A DNA stretch of 64,000 nt from Microvirga sp. TS319. GTDB taxonomy: Bacteria > Pseudomonadota > Alphaproteobacteria > Rhizobiales > Beijerinckiaceae. A program made the translations under genes and the position numbers. Every line of letters starts with the position of its first letter. The stretch's first letter is position 1. Below the pieces are notes generated by a model. That model was given only the letters and a program-made list of their open reading frames with translations, was not told where the DNA came from and did no database searches. Below, piece after piece: positions 34,017 through 43,372 of this stretch. The stretch is taken from assembly GCF_041276405.1 (NCBI RefSeq), contig NZ_JBGGGT010000002.1, forward strand, positions 2,579,001 to 2,643,000, read 5' to 3'.

Positions 34017-35189
34017 ATGAGTACCGCCGGTCTCGCGCATGCGGAGGATCAGCAGCTTCGGCGCGAAAACGCACTCGACGCCCTCGCGGGCATCGTTCCG
34101 GCAAGCCAGCGAGAAGCCCTTGCTGCTCTCCTCACAAACGAAGACGTTGCCACCCTAAAACACCTGGCCGAACAAGGTATGGGAGCGAACACCTTACGGG
34201 CTCTAGCCTCCGACCTCGGCTACCTTGAGGGATGGGCGTTGGCAGCGACTGGACGTCCTCTCCCCTGGCCTGGACCAGAAGGCCTCGCCCTCAAGTTCAT
34301 TGCGCACCACCTCTGGGATCCCGCCAAACGCGAACTGGAGCCGAGCCACGGCATGCCCACCCTTGTCAGAAGGCAGCTCAAAGCGGCCGGTCTGCTGCGC
34401 ACGGATCAGCCTCACGCTCCCGCCACCGTGAGGCGGCGCTTAGCCAGCTGGACAATTCTCCACCGGTGGCGAGGAATAAATGCTATCTTTACGACACCAG
34501 CCTTCAAAACGGCCCTTCGTCTGGCAGTGCGAGCCAGCACGCGCCCGAAGCAACGCAAGAGTCAAAATGCGGTTACACGCGACGTGTTGGACAAACTCCT
34601 CGCCACCTGTGCACGCAACAGTCTCGCAGACATCCGAGATCGCGCACTGCTGCTGACCGCGTTTGCGTCTGGCGGCCGTCGGCGCTCGGAACTGGCGTCG
34701 CTCAGTATCGGGCAAATCGAGCCATGCTCTCCAGTGCCAGCGGATCCGCAGGATCCACGCTCCGCTAAGCTACCGTGCCTAGCGATTCAACTCGGCCGCA
34801 CCAAGCGGGCCAATGCCGATGCTACAAATCCAGTTCTCCTGATTGGCCGTCCAGCGGAGGCACTAACTGCTTGGCTCGAACGTGCCGGGATCACCGCTGG
34901 TGCGGTGTTTCGTGCGATCGATCGCTGGGGCCATGTTCGTCACAGCCCGATCACGGGCGATGGCATCAATGACGTTGTTAAACGGCGTTGTCGCCAAGCA
35001 GGGCTTGATCCGTCACTGTTCAGCGCCCACGGATTGCGCTCGGGATATTTGACGCAGGCTGCACAGGATGGTGTCTCGCTTGTTGAAGCGATGCAGCAAT
35101 CACAACATCGGTCAATGCAGCAAGCGGCGAACTACTACAATGAAAGCGCGCACCAGCGTGGGAAGGCAGCTCGCCTGTATTCGTCTTAG
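34017..35189 (+). CDS. Tyrosine recombinase/integrase
   Basis: The protein has 390 residues. The N-terminal half contains LRALASDLGYLEGWALAATG (core-binding). Catalytic residues are Arg in ASGGRRRSELASL, a Lys/Arg in QLGRTKRAN, His/Arg in SAHGLRSGYLTQ, a His in QQSQHRSMQQ and Tyr in ANYYNES. GAGGAG precedes the ATG at 34017. It is only distantly similar to the integrase upstream and stands apart from the recombinase module downstream. Confidence 0.9.
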   Translation: MSTAGLAHAEDQQLRRENALDALAGIVPASQREALAALLTNEDVATLKHLAEQGMGANTLRALASDLGYLEGWALAATGRPLPWPGPEGLALKFIAHHLWDPAKRELEPSHGMPTLVRRQLKAAGLLRTDQPHAPATVRRRLASWTILHRWRGINAIFTTPAFKTALRLAVRASTRPKQRKSQNAVTRDVLDKLLATCARNSLADIRDRALLLTAFASGGRRRSELASLSIGQIEPCSPVPADPQDPRSAKLPCLAIQLGRTKRANADATNPVLLIGRPAEALTAWLERAGITAGAVFRAIDRWGHVRHSPITGDGINDVVKRRCRQAGLDPSLFSAHGLRSGYLTQAAQDGVSLVEAMQQSQHRSMQQAANYYNESAHQRGKAARLYSS

Positions 35190-35914
35190 TTTCAGCGTTA
35201 AGCCAAAGTTCCCGGACAACGTGTTGGCGCACGCGGATGGTCATAGAATGCTTTGCCTTCGAATATCTATCGAGGTCTCGTTCGAAAGGCAGAGCCTCCT
35301 GTTGACCACGGCCCAACAATCACTGTCTCTTTTCCGAGATATGGGCATCGATCGCCCGGCCGCGCGGCATCGCGCCCGAAATAAACTTCGACGTTTCCCC
35401 TCAGTAATTCGGCGCTCTATATTCGAATTACAACTACAAACGACGAATTCGACGTAGTCTCTATATGTACATTGTTATTCCAAAGCCACAATGTACTTGA
35501 CTCCTACCAAAGCCAAGCTATCCTTTAACGAAACCGCTCCTAAAGATGCCGGCCGCAATTCAAGCCGAGGCGACAGCCAATGCGAGGAAACCTAAAAGAC
35601 ATCAGTCGGATTTGCTTGCGACGAGCGCAGGCCTACAAGCCCCTAAATGCGAAATCAGAAGAGGCGCTTCTGGCGCCGCAACCGGTGCCACACCACTTCA
35701 TATCACTTCTCTCGTCGGAAGGAGACGCGCAAGGGACGCCGCCAATCCGCAACAGAACGAGCCAGGCGAGTGCGTATCTCCGTGCCGGTGCCAGCCATCC
35801 TGGCGCATCAATTCTATGCCTGCGACAAAACCCTTCCTAACCTTCTGACATGCTGATTCCTTAAGACGTCCACAATGTCGTGCCGCACGTCTCACTCGCT
35901 CGGGGTATCTAGTG
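35190..35914. other. AT-rich intergenic region before the recombinase module
   Basis: No convincing gene; overlapping short frames at 35550-35850 lack support. An inverted repeat, GTACATTGT at 35467-35475 and ACAATGTAC at 35488-35496, could mark an element boundary or an operator for the module. Confidence 0.45.
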
Positions 35915-37258
35915 ATGTCATCGGCAAAAGAAATCCAGCCCTTATGCCCTGGACTAGCGCGCGTCTTCATACCTGACGCTGCGAGGCTAAATGCGCTTGG
36001 CTATGGCTCAGTGGCGCATGTTCCCGTTCTCTTCGGGCACAAAGGGGAATATCGCCGTGAAGCCAATCGGTTTCTGCGCGAACGCGCGACACTAACCCAC
36101 CGGGAGGACGCTGCATTCGAATTGAGCTTGTCTGAAGCTCCCGTTGGACCACGTCCTTTGACGCTCAAGAAGTACGCTGACGGCCTTCACAACTTCTTTA
36201 ATTGGTGCAATCAACGCGGTCACGACTGGAAAACAATCAACTACAAAACTATCATAGATTATCAGAAAGAGATGGAATCCGGGGCATGGTCGACGCAAAA
36301 TCGTCCCTTGTCTCCAGAAACTGCCAACGCACGAGCCGACATCGCAACCGAGTTTTTGGCTTGGGCTGCGCTCCGCAGCATAAGGCGAGCTTTCCACGTA
36401 CGAACTAAACCGCGCTCTCCGAGCCATGGCGCACGGCATCCTGTCGGCCGGCTTCCTCGGAAAACCGGAGCACTTGAACCTGTGCGTGCGGGGCGCGCCA
36501 AGACTTCACACACCAAGGACCTCCTCAAGAACGAGACTCTCCCCTCCCCTTTGGTCATTCGCGATTGGTTGTTAACCGTGCAGCGAAAGTACGGGTACGC
36601 CAAGTACCTCGCCTGTCGCTTCATCCTCGAAACTGGAGTGCGCAGTATCGAGGCCATCAACTTGGTCGAGACCAAGCAGGCTCGACAACTTCCTTCCCTT
36701 GCTGAGATCCAGGACCTCGCTCGCAAGGGTGCTCGCGCCGTACAGATCGACCTCGTCGTCACAAAAGGCGGAAGGCCGCGAACAATCGATTTGCCACTCG
36801 ATTTCGCCCTCGAACTACGCCAATGGGCAGACACGAAGCGTCCAACCCTGCGATACCGTGCACGCATGCGCACCGGCCGGGCCCCCGGGGACGCGTTCTT
36901 TCTAAGCGATGCTCCCAAATTTGAAGGCACGCCAATCTCGTATGCGACCCTCTACAAAGTATTTCGTAAGACGGGACCAATCCGGAAGTTTTCTCCCCAT
37001 ATCGGGCGGCATATCTATGCATGCTTTTTCCTGCTTCGCTCGCTCGACATGGAGGCGCAGGTACGCGGAGGTAACCTGAAGTCACAGCACCCGGATTGGA
37101 TTCATCATCGAGGCGATTGGTACTTGAAACTGCTGCAGCGCCAGTTGGGCCATCTCAGTGATGAGACAACCTTCACGTATCTTCGCCTGATTAAAGGGGC
37201 AATTGCCATCGCCGATGTGGCGACGAACTGGCATTTGAATCTTTCGGAGGACATATAG
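35915..37258 (+). CDS. Tyrosine recombinase, first gene of a four-gene module
   Basis: The 447-residue recombinase has a core-binding region (TLKKYADGLHNFFNWCNQRG) and catalytic residues: Arg in LETGVRSIEAINL, Lys in VTKGGRPRTID, His/Arg in SPHIGRHIYACF, His in LGHLSDETTF and Tyr in TYLRLIKG. The ATG at 35915 follows a GTG at 35912. The next gene starts 7 bp after its stop, so the genes are probably co-transcribed. Sets of long tyrosine recombinases in tandem are known from Tn554-type and related elements. Confidence 0.88.
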   Translation: MSSAKEIQPLCPGLARVFIPDAARLNALGYGSVAHVPVLFGHKGEYRREANRFLRERATLTHREDAAFELSLSEAPVGPRPLTLKKYADGLHNFFNWCNQRGHDWKTINYKTIIDYQKEMESGAWSTQNRPLSPETANARADIATEFLAWAALRSIRRAFHVRTKPRSPSHGARHPVGRLPRKTGALEPVRAGRAKTSHTKDLLKNETLPSPLVIRDWLLTVQRKYGYAKYLACRFILETGVRSIEAINLVETKQARQLPSLAEIQDLARKGARAVQIDLVVTKGGRPRTIDLPLDFALELRQWADTKRPTLRYRARMRTGRAPGDAFFLSDAPKFEGTPISYATLYKVFRKTGPIRKFSPHIGRHIYACFFLLRSLDMEAQVRGGNLKSQHPDWIHHRGDWYLKLLQRQLGHLSDETTFTYLRLIKGAIAIADVATNWHLNLSEDI

Positions 37259-37265
37259 AACGACG

Positions 37266-39314
37266 ATGCAGACCCGTCGATACCAGATATTGAAGAGAAT
37301 GTGGATCGAGCCGCCTACTGGGAGCACGTATAAGGTCGATCTAACTCCATATGTCTTTGGGGCCAACTCCGCAATGTTCGAAGGTACACTGCGTACGCGC
37401 TGGTCTGGGGACTTTAAGGGTCGCCCGAAGTTGGGCCTCGAGATCGCGCGTTTCTACCGCGATCAGCAACCCACGAAACATCGGGATAAGAGCTACCGAG
37501 CAGCCATGAACGCATTCTACCGTTACCTCGACAGCATTGATCCCCACGGACGTATCCAGTCGGCCAACGATCTGCGCAACGAGCACGGCTCAGGCTTTCA
37601 AGCTTGGCTCGATCAGAACGGTCAACGCAATACAAAAATTTATTCCACATGTAAGACGCTGATTAGCGGGATCCGGGACACCAAGGGTCTCCGCCGGCTC
37701 GCATGGCCGGCACGTCGACCCGATTCAAGCACCGTTTTAGACGATATCGACGAGCGGAGCGTAAGGGCCGCATTCAACGCGCTCAAGCGCGAAGCACGCG
37801 CGATCCAGACAATGTTGAAAGAAGGAGCTGAGCTCGCGAAGTGCGGTCGAGATCCTCGCCGTGGCCATTTTGCCTCTCAGGGGGCCGGTTGGCGCGATGT
37901 CGCTAATCACGCATTCATTCTTCGCGAGCTCACGGCCGAGAGACTGCTCAGTCTCAAGGAACTTCGCGCCGCGAAGGTTCGCGGCTTGTCACACCAAAAT
38001 GATCCTGCTGAGCGACATCAAGGCCCCCAGTATCTAGCACCGGGTATGCCGCAAGACACGCGAACTCGATTCGGTGTGGCCGGGAAGCTGCGTTGGTTCC
38101 ATCTCGGTTTGTTTGACACTGGCGTTTTTCTCTGGCTGTTTCTGCTTGGAACCGGATGGAATCTGGGCACTGCGCTCGCCCTCGACATCGATAACTGGGA
38201 AGAAGATCATCCGCTCTCCCCCGATCTCAAGATCATTCATGCATACAAGGGCCGGTCCGACAAACACCAGTTTGCCATCTCGATGAAGCAACCCGAGTGG
38301 CATCCCTACCGGATTGTCCGATTCATGATCGACAACACGAAAGTACTGCGGGCAACCCTTAGGTATCAGCTTAAAGAGTCGCGCAACCAGTATGCCCTGA
38401 CGCCGGACAGCGAGTTGAAGCGGCAGATTCAGGAATGCGAGGCGAAGCTCAAATCGCCCTGGCTCTACTTCTCCGGACGTGACATCGGGGCTGTGTCGAC
38501 CTTCAAGGGAGCAAGCGACATTACACACTTTCATAATGTCTTGAGAGCGACAGTCGAGCGTCATGCATTGACTAAGCGCTATCCCTCCTTGGTCTCTTTT
38601 AAGAGCAGTGATGCCCGTGACGCTTGGATTGGCTACGCCTACCAGGTTAGCGGCTATAGCATCACAATTGCCATGCTGGCGTCCCAGCATGGGAGTGCGG
38701 CCATGCTCAGACATTATCTGAAGAGTCCTCGCTACCGCCGCTACAGCGAGAAACAGGTGGCACGGGTGCAGCGCGCAGCCTTTACCGAGATTGCCGAGCG
38801 TCGTCCTCTCGATCCAACTAGGCTCCGCCTGCTTGTCGAACAGGGGTACGTTACTGACGCGCAGGCCCAGCGGCTCGCGGACAAACGCCTCCGCACAAGG
38901 CTTGGTATGGGCTGCCGAGAACCGTTTGATCCTCCCAAAAATATTGCGCCTGATCATGTCCCCGGAACCCTATGCCGAACGCAGCGCTGCACGGGCTGCA
39001 TTCATGGCGTGGTGTTCAAAGACAGTCTGACGCCGCTGGCTCGGGCTTTTGCAGAGTTGTTCTTCATCAAAGCCCATATGCCTCTGGCAGCATGGATCGG
39101 CTCATCGTTTGAGGAGGAGGAGCGGTCGCTAAGCCTTACATTGGAGCTCTTTGATGCCGAAGCGGTCAACGCCGAAGTCAATGCCTGGTTGCGCAAATTG
39201 GAAACTGGCGAGGTCATCGCCCATGACACCTATCCCATCTCCCGCATCGGATCCCTTCCCGGTAAACATACAACCAGCTCGGGAAAAACTGACAAACAGA
39301 ACCCTTGCAACTGA
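37266..39314 (+). CDS. Degenerate tyrosine recombinase-like protein, second gene of the module
   Basis: The 682-residue protein has an N-terminal part with LGLEIARFYRDQQPTKHRDK and a middle/C-terminal part resembling a recombinase catalytic fold. Where the box I Arg is expected it reads LLGTGWNLGTALALDIDNW, with Asn instead of Arg. Later comes SSDARDAWIGYAYQVSG, then LASQHGSAAMLRHYLKSPRY with a possible His and Tyr. A Cys-rich patch, GTLCRTQRCTGCIHG, lies near residue 575. It is probably a non-catalytic or altered partner, by analogy with large partner proteins of multi-recombinase elements (inference). Confidence 0.72.
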   Translation: MQTRRYQILKRMWIEPPTGSTYKVDLTPYVFGANSAMFEGTLRTRWSGDFKGRPKLGLEIARFYRDQQPTKHRDKSYRAAMNAFYRYLDSIDPHGRIQSANDLRNEHGSGFQAWLDQNGQRNTKIYSTCKTLISGIRDTKGLRRLAWPARRPDSSTVLDDIDERSVRAAFNALKREARAIQTMLKEGAELAKCGRDPRRGHFASQGAGWRDVANHAFILRELTAERLLSLKELRAAKVRGLSHQNDPAERHQGPQYLAPGMPQDTRTRFGVAGKLRWFHLGLFDTGVFLWLFLLGTGWNLGTALALDIDNWEEDHPLSPDLKIIHAYKGRSDKHQFAISMKQPEWHPYRIVRFMIDNTKVLRATLRYQLKESRNQYALTPDSELKRQIQECEAKLKSPWLYFSGRDIGAVSTFKGASDITHFHNVLRATVERHALTKRYPSLVSFKSSDARDAWIGYAYQVSGYSITIAMLASQHGSAAMLRHYLKSPRYRRYSEKQVARVQRAAFTEIAERRPLDPTRLRLLVEQGYVTDAQAQRLADKRLRTRLGMGCREPFDPPKNIAPDHVPGTLCRTQRCTGCIHGVVFKDSLTPLARAFAELFFIKAHMPLAAWIGSSFEEEERSLSLTLELFDAEAVNAEVNAWLRKLETGEVIAHDTYPISRIGSLPGKHTTSSGKTDKQNPCN

Positions 39315-41274
39315 GCAAACTATAGCCCTGCACAACAGCCTAATTGAACCCTTCGAAGGTGTTCGTCTCAGTGACCCGATCATCGTTGTTCCGGAACATA
39401 TACTACCCGCTGGCAGGATGCGGCGAGAATCGGTGCGAACGATCTGTATCGCAAAGTGGCTCGACAAGTTGGAGCCCTTTCCCCCGCACCGGAGAGCTGC
39501 AATCGAGATGGCTCTGCGCTCAATGCTGGCAACTCTCGCGCTGCCCATGCCTACCAAGCGCGGCATTCGACAGCTCCAACCCTCCTCCTGGTTGGGTATC
39601 GCGAAGTCGATGTTGAATTTGGCTATCAACGCCGTCCTCGTGTATCCGAGCGAGGACGGCACGATCTGGACCAAACTTTCTCCAGAGCAGATCTCTCGGA
39701 TCCGTCAGAAGACGTCAAAGAGTCCGGGGGTGCAACGCCATTTGAGCAACGGATTGCGCCGTCTTATCTACCACGGACAGCGTGGAGAGATCACCGACTA
39801 CCCCCGCCCCACCCCAACACCCGCCATCAAATCCGAGTCTGACTACAAAAACCGCCAGCCTGTGCAGAGCCTTTCGGTACAGCACAAGCAGTTTCAACCC
39901 TACCCGGACGAATTTGTCACCGAGCTGCTCTGGCGAGGTCTCTGGCTTAACAAGAACCTGAGCGCGCAGATTATCGAATGCTGGAACGAGCTGCGATTGC
40001 TCAACGATCGCGCGTTCCAGCGCGGTATCCGGGCGACCGATCCTAGGCTCATCGCAGCTCGCCGCGAAGTGGTCACCACACGCGACTGGCGACTGGCCGA
40101 CGGGGCGGCTGCTACCAAATTGCCGTTTAAGATCCTACAATTCGATGACCGCCGATCCCGATATGACGATACTTGGCCGCCAAATTTTGCGCGGACAATC
40201 AACAACCTCATCTCGGCTATCCAGGGCATGAATTACTGCATCGTTGCATTCTGCACTGGTGCTCGTGTCAGCGAGTTGAGCAGCGCTCAAAGTCCTGAGG
40301 ACTGGGAGGCGAGCCGCTTGACGGCACGTACGTTCAAATTCGCTCAGCAGACTGGCGGTGAGGAACGGGACTGGCCTCTCCATCCTTTGGCCATCGAGGC
40401 TCTAGTGATCCAGGACAAGCTCGCCTCAGTCGTGCGCTCGCCGCAAAGCCGGCATCTCTGGGTCGGAATCCAGAACGAACGCAAGAAGACTCCGGCCGGT
40501 GAGGAAATTCTCGACAAGAATGCCATCATCGCCTCCGCGGTCAAGGCTCTCAGCCTTAGTGGTTTGCTCGGCAATGGCGGCGCAAACAGTCATCGCTGGC
40601 GTACAACCCTTGCTCGTTTGATTGCTCTTTCCGTAGTAGCAAGTCCTCAGGTCGTGATGGATCTCTTCGGGCACAAGGACCTCCAAATGGCTTTAGGCTA
40701 CATGCTTGCGCACCCGGAGATTGTGCAAGAGGTCCTCCGGGTTGCTGAAGAGATGGTCTACGTCAATGCTGAAGAAGCGATCAGAGACGGGATCGCAGGC
40801 AGCCTGGGCGGACCTGCAGCCCCAGCGGTCAGTAATGCTATCGAGAGGTATCGCATGAAACGTGGCGAGACCGAGTTCCTTGCTCATGACCTACGTGACG
40901 CCGCTCGGATCTTTACTTTCGAGGGTCGCACCTGGGAACTCGTCCGAGAGGGAGTGATATGCACAAAGGGCGTCGGACAGTTCGGCCCCTGCACCCAGAG
41001 CCGAGGCGACCCCGATCCGGGCGCATGTCGAACAACCTGTTCGCATCGCCTAGAGTTGCAAGCTGCCCGCGCGCAATGTTTCGAAGCGATCGGAAGCTTG
41101 CTGCACGAATTTGAAGACGCACAAGCGAACGGATTTGAACTCCTTGCTGCAAACCTCGAAGGGCAGATACTGTCTCAACTTGCCCGCTGGGATGATGTCC
41201 GGACCGAGTGGCTGGAACGCAGCGAGTCTCTCCGGACGATCTGGCAACGCCGCCAATCGAGAGTAGGACGGTGA
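39223..41274 (+). CDS. Large tyrosine recombinase, third gene of the module
   Basis: The protein of about 683 residues has full catalytic residues: Arg in AFCTGARVSELSSAQ, His/Arg in ANSHRWRTTLARL, His in DLFGHKDLQMAL and Tyr in GYMLAHPEI. A Cys-containing C-terminal region, CTQSRGDPDPGACRTTCSHR, could bind metal and is followed by a helical tail. The ATG at 39223 makes it overlap the preceding gene by 92 bp; a start inside that overlap or a later one near 39300 is possible. Its stop overlaps the start of the next gene. Confidence 0.85.
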   Translation: MTPIPSPASDPFPVNIQPAREKLTNRTLATEQTIALHNSLIEPFEGVRLSDPIIVVPEHILPAGRMRRESVRTICIAKWLDKLEPFPPHRRAAIEMALRSMLATLALPMPTKRGIRQLQPSSWLGIAKSMLNLAINAVLVYPSEDGTIWTKLSPEQISRIRQKTSKSPGVQRHLSNGLRRLIYHGQRGEITDYPRPTPTPAIKSESDYKNRQPVQSLSVQHKQFQPYPDEFVTELLWRGLWLNKNLSAQIIECWNELRLLNDRAFQRGIRATDPRLIAARREVVTTRDWRLADGAAATKLPFKILQFDDRRSRYDDTWPPNFARTINNLISAIQGMNYCIVAFCTGARVSELSSAQSPEDWEASRLTARTFKFAQQTGGEERDWPLHPLAIEALVIQDKLASVVRSPQSRHLWVGIQNERKKTPAGEEILDKNAIIASAVKALSLSGLLGNGGANSHRWRTTLARLIALSVVASPQVVMDLFGHKDLQMALGYMLAHPEIVQEVLRVAEEMVYVNAEEAIRDGIAGSLGGPAAPAVSNAIERYRMKRGETEFLAHDLRDAARIFTFEGRTWELVREGVICTKGVGQFGPCTQSRGDPDPGACRTTCSHRLELQAARAQCFEAIGSLLHEFEDAQANGFELLAANLEGQILSQLARWDDVRTEWLERSESLRTIWQRRQSRVGR

Positions 41275-41759
41275 ACACTTCCGGTCGCGCACAGCGTGCC
41301 ATGACCCACGTCGAGGCTAGTCCGCACGACCAATCCGCACAATCTACAGCAGGTAAGATTCGCGCCGCCATGGCGCGGATCGAATACGAAATTGCCAATG
41401 GAAACGGGATCTATTCAGTAGGAGACGGACGAGTATCCCTTCAGGAGGTCATCCGTCGAGCCGGGTTCAAAAGCCCTGCCCTGCTGGAGAAGCAACGTCA
41501 TCGCGCGCTGAAACAAGAGGTGCAACGGTGGCTGAAGCGGCTGGGATCCGCCTCCTCAGTTTCCAAATGGCCGCGACTTTTATTGCTGCAGGACCGCTTG
41601 CAAAAGGCGACAGATGACCTCCAAGCACTCATGCAGGATCGGGCTGAAGCCGAGCTCGAAATTATCCACCTTAGTGAACTTATACAAAAGAAAGATGAGC
41701 AGATCCTTAAGCTAGAACGAGAACTTTCGTCTCTCCAGCGATGCAAGTGCTCTTCGTAA
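41271..41759 (+). CDS. Small HTH/coiled-coil protein, fourth gene of the module
   Basis: The 162-residue protein starts with GTG overlapping the previous stop (GTGA). Residues about 28-75 could be an HTH (VSLQEVIRRAGFKSPALLEK), and 95-155 is a coiled coil (LQDRLQKATDDLQALMQDRA, EIIHLSELIQKKDEQILKLE). Short TnpC-like or DUF6262-like proteins of this build accompany tyrosine recombinase sets in other mobile elements, where they help orientation or regulation. The family assignment is inference. Confidence 0.68.
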   Translation: MNTSGRAQRAMTHVEASPHDQSAQSTAGKIRAAMARIEYEIANGNGIYSVGDGRVSLQEVIRRAGFKSPALLEKQRHRALKQEVQRWLKRLGSASSVSKWPRLLLLQDRLQKATDDLQALMQDRAEAELEIIHLSELIQKKDEQILKLERELSSLQRCKCSS

Positions 41760-42258
41760 GCTGGATTATCTATCTGCACCTGTGACTGGCACGAAAGTTG
41801 ATGCTTTCTATACTTTGAGATCATAGATGGCTGCGAGTGCAGCCTCAAGACATTTCATCTTCATAGTGAATATCTGAGTCTCGGCTTTTCGTATTACAGC
41901 GAGCGGGAAAGCCTTGAATGGCGCGTAGATCCGAGTTCCATTGGGGCGTTGTGCAATCTTGGATTTACAGCCTTCGGCTGTTCCGCTCCCTCAGACAGGA
42001 AGTGCGAGACCGCAGATGCGGTCTCGCACTTCCTGTCCTCGGTCACGGCCCGGAATAGGTTACGGAATAATTCCAGCTATAAGCCACTGAAATTCCTGAA
42101 CAACATTAATTTTGGACTTTGGACTAACGGCAGCACGACGGGGTGTTCGTAAGACAATCTGAGTGTCGCCCATCCCAGATGGGCGACTTCCATCCCAATT
42201 GGCCGCCTCGGCATTCCCCATAAAGGTGTCGCGACGGCCAGATGGGAGCACCAAAGCC
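41760..42258. other. Intergenic region after the recombinase module
   Basis: No gene is seen. The main structure is a 20-bp perfect inverted repeat at 41994-42037. The right end of the module's element should lie in or near this interval. Confidence 0.4.
41994..42037. repeat. Perfect 20-bp inverted repeat with 4-base loop
   Basis: GACAGGAAGTGCGAGACCGC is followed by AGAT and the exact reverse complement. No T-run follows on either strand, so it is not a standard intrinsic terminator. It may be a terminus, a recombinase target or an mRNA stabiliser for the recombinase module. Confidence 0.7.
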
Positions 42259-42753
42259 TCACCCCGCTTTCCATCCCAACGCCTGAACCGCCTCGTCATG
42301 GCCGTCCCCGGACTTGATCCAGGGACGGCCATCCACGTCTTGGGAACCGCTGCGCCACAAAGACGTGGATGCCCGGCTCGAGGCCGGGCATGACGATGGT
42401 GAGAGCCGGAATAGTGAAGCCTCACTCCTCCGGCCGGCGGAACACGCCTTGCACCACCTGCCCTCGCCCGATGAGTTCGGCGGCGGGTTGGTCCAGTCCA
42501 CCTCCTGCGGTTTGCGGTTGTGCCAGTAGACCATCCAGCGGCCTTCCGGGTCCTGATAGACGCCGTAGATCAGATGGCCGCGCCAGTGCCGGCGGGAGAG
42601 CGTCGGGATGAGGTCGCGGATGCCGCGCATCACCAGCCATGTCGTGCCGATGAAGGTCAGCGGCACGCTGATGATCGACAGCGCCTGAACGAATTCGGGC
42701 CAGGTGTGGAACTTCGAAAGCCAATCGGCCCATGCGGAATGGGGCTGGTCCAT
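42259..42753 (-). CDS. Hypothetical protein with an N-terminal membrane segment, probably frameshifted 3' end
   Basis: The protein starts MDQPHSAWADWLSKFHTWPE and has a membrane helix (VQALSIISVPLTFIGTTWLV). A conserved-looking soluble part follows, HLIYGVYQDPEGRWMVYWHN and RKPQEVDWTNPP. After about residue 95 the sequence turns low-complexity and runs into the intergenic repeat at 42295-42394. In the neighbouring frame the sequence would continue AELIGRGQVVQGVFRRPEE and stop at 42422. A one-base slip in CCGCCGCCG near 42483 is therefore likely, and the original gene probably ended at 42422. Confidence 0.55.
   Translation of the reverse strand: MDQPHSAWADWLSKFHTWPEFVQALSIISVPLTFIGTTWLVMRGIRDLIPTLSRRHWRGHLIYGVYQDPEGRWMVYWHNRKPQEVDWTNPPPNSSGEGRWCKACSAGRRSEASLFRLSPSSCPASSRASTSLWRSGSQDVDGRPWIKSGDGHDEAVQALGWKAG
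42295..42394. repeat. REP-like palindromic repeat
   Basis: Nested inverted repeats: GTCATGGCC / GGGCATGAC at the outside and CATCCACGTCTT / AAGACGTGGATG inside. Similar mosaic elements of this composition are common in intergenic DNA of Hyphomicrobiales. Confidence 0.7.
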
Positions 42754-43372
42754 CACTGCAACTCCCTTCAGTGAAGCGACCACCAGCACCGCTGGTGGTC
42801 GGGGAGTTGAGAAGCCGTCTGCGGACGACCGCGATGACCTTTAGGCTTTCGCCCTGGACATGCGCCATCGCCTCCCCGGCCATAAGCTGGGAAGGCATCG
42901 TTCACGGCCGATACCGGCCGCCGCAGAAGGGGTTCTCACGCCCCAGAGCCGGATGCGTCCGGCTCCGGTGACGAGATAACACGGTTACAGGGTGACGGGT
43001 CAATGGGTGTGGTACGCCGGTGCGGCTGCTGCGGCGGGAGGAGCGGTCGAGGGTGAGAGCGCGCGTCCCCTGCTCCTGAGACGGAAAAGCCCAGGCTCCG
43101 GGGCGAACGGACAGGATGCTGTCGCATCTCTGCCTCGCGCACTACGGGCCTGGGCTGATCGGGGTCCAGACGGGCGCCTGCATCGTCAGGCTGGCGCAGG
43201 AACAGGCCGGGCCGGAGTCCATCCGTCCTGGCACGGCCTCATCGAAGCTGGCGGTGACGCCCGCCGCTGTCGAAGTCCACATACGATGTCCGCTGGGGTC
43301 AATCTCATATGGGGATCGAAACTCAATCCGCAAGGGTGGGATCTCACTTCTGCGGCTGAGCCGCACATCGCA
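42754..43372. other. Intergenic region without a recognised gene
   Basis: Open frames exist on both strands but none is supported by a start site or family resemblance. Confidence 0.4.

Larger units (their letters stand above)
35915..41759 (+). mobile_element. Four-gene recombinase module (three tyrosine recombinases plus a small protein)
   Basis: Four same-strand genes are tightly spaced or overlapping (7-bp gap, 92-bp overlap, GTGA overlap). Their layout recalls Tn554 TnpA-TnpB-TnpC and the recombinase trios of other mobile elements, but no alignment could be run. The ends of the element are not defined. Confidence 0.6.

Noticed and set aside
35546..35856. Three overlapping plus-strand frames before the recombinase module
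   Set aside because: All three frames are open over the same stretch with no start signal or recognisable product, so none is preferred.
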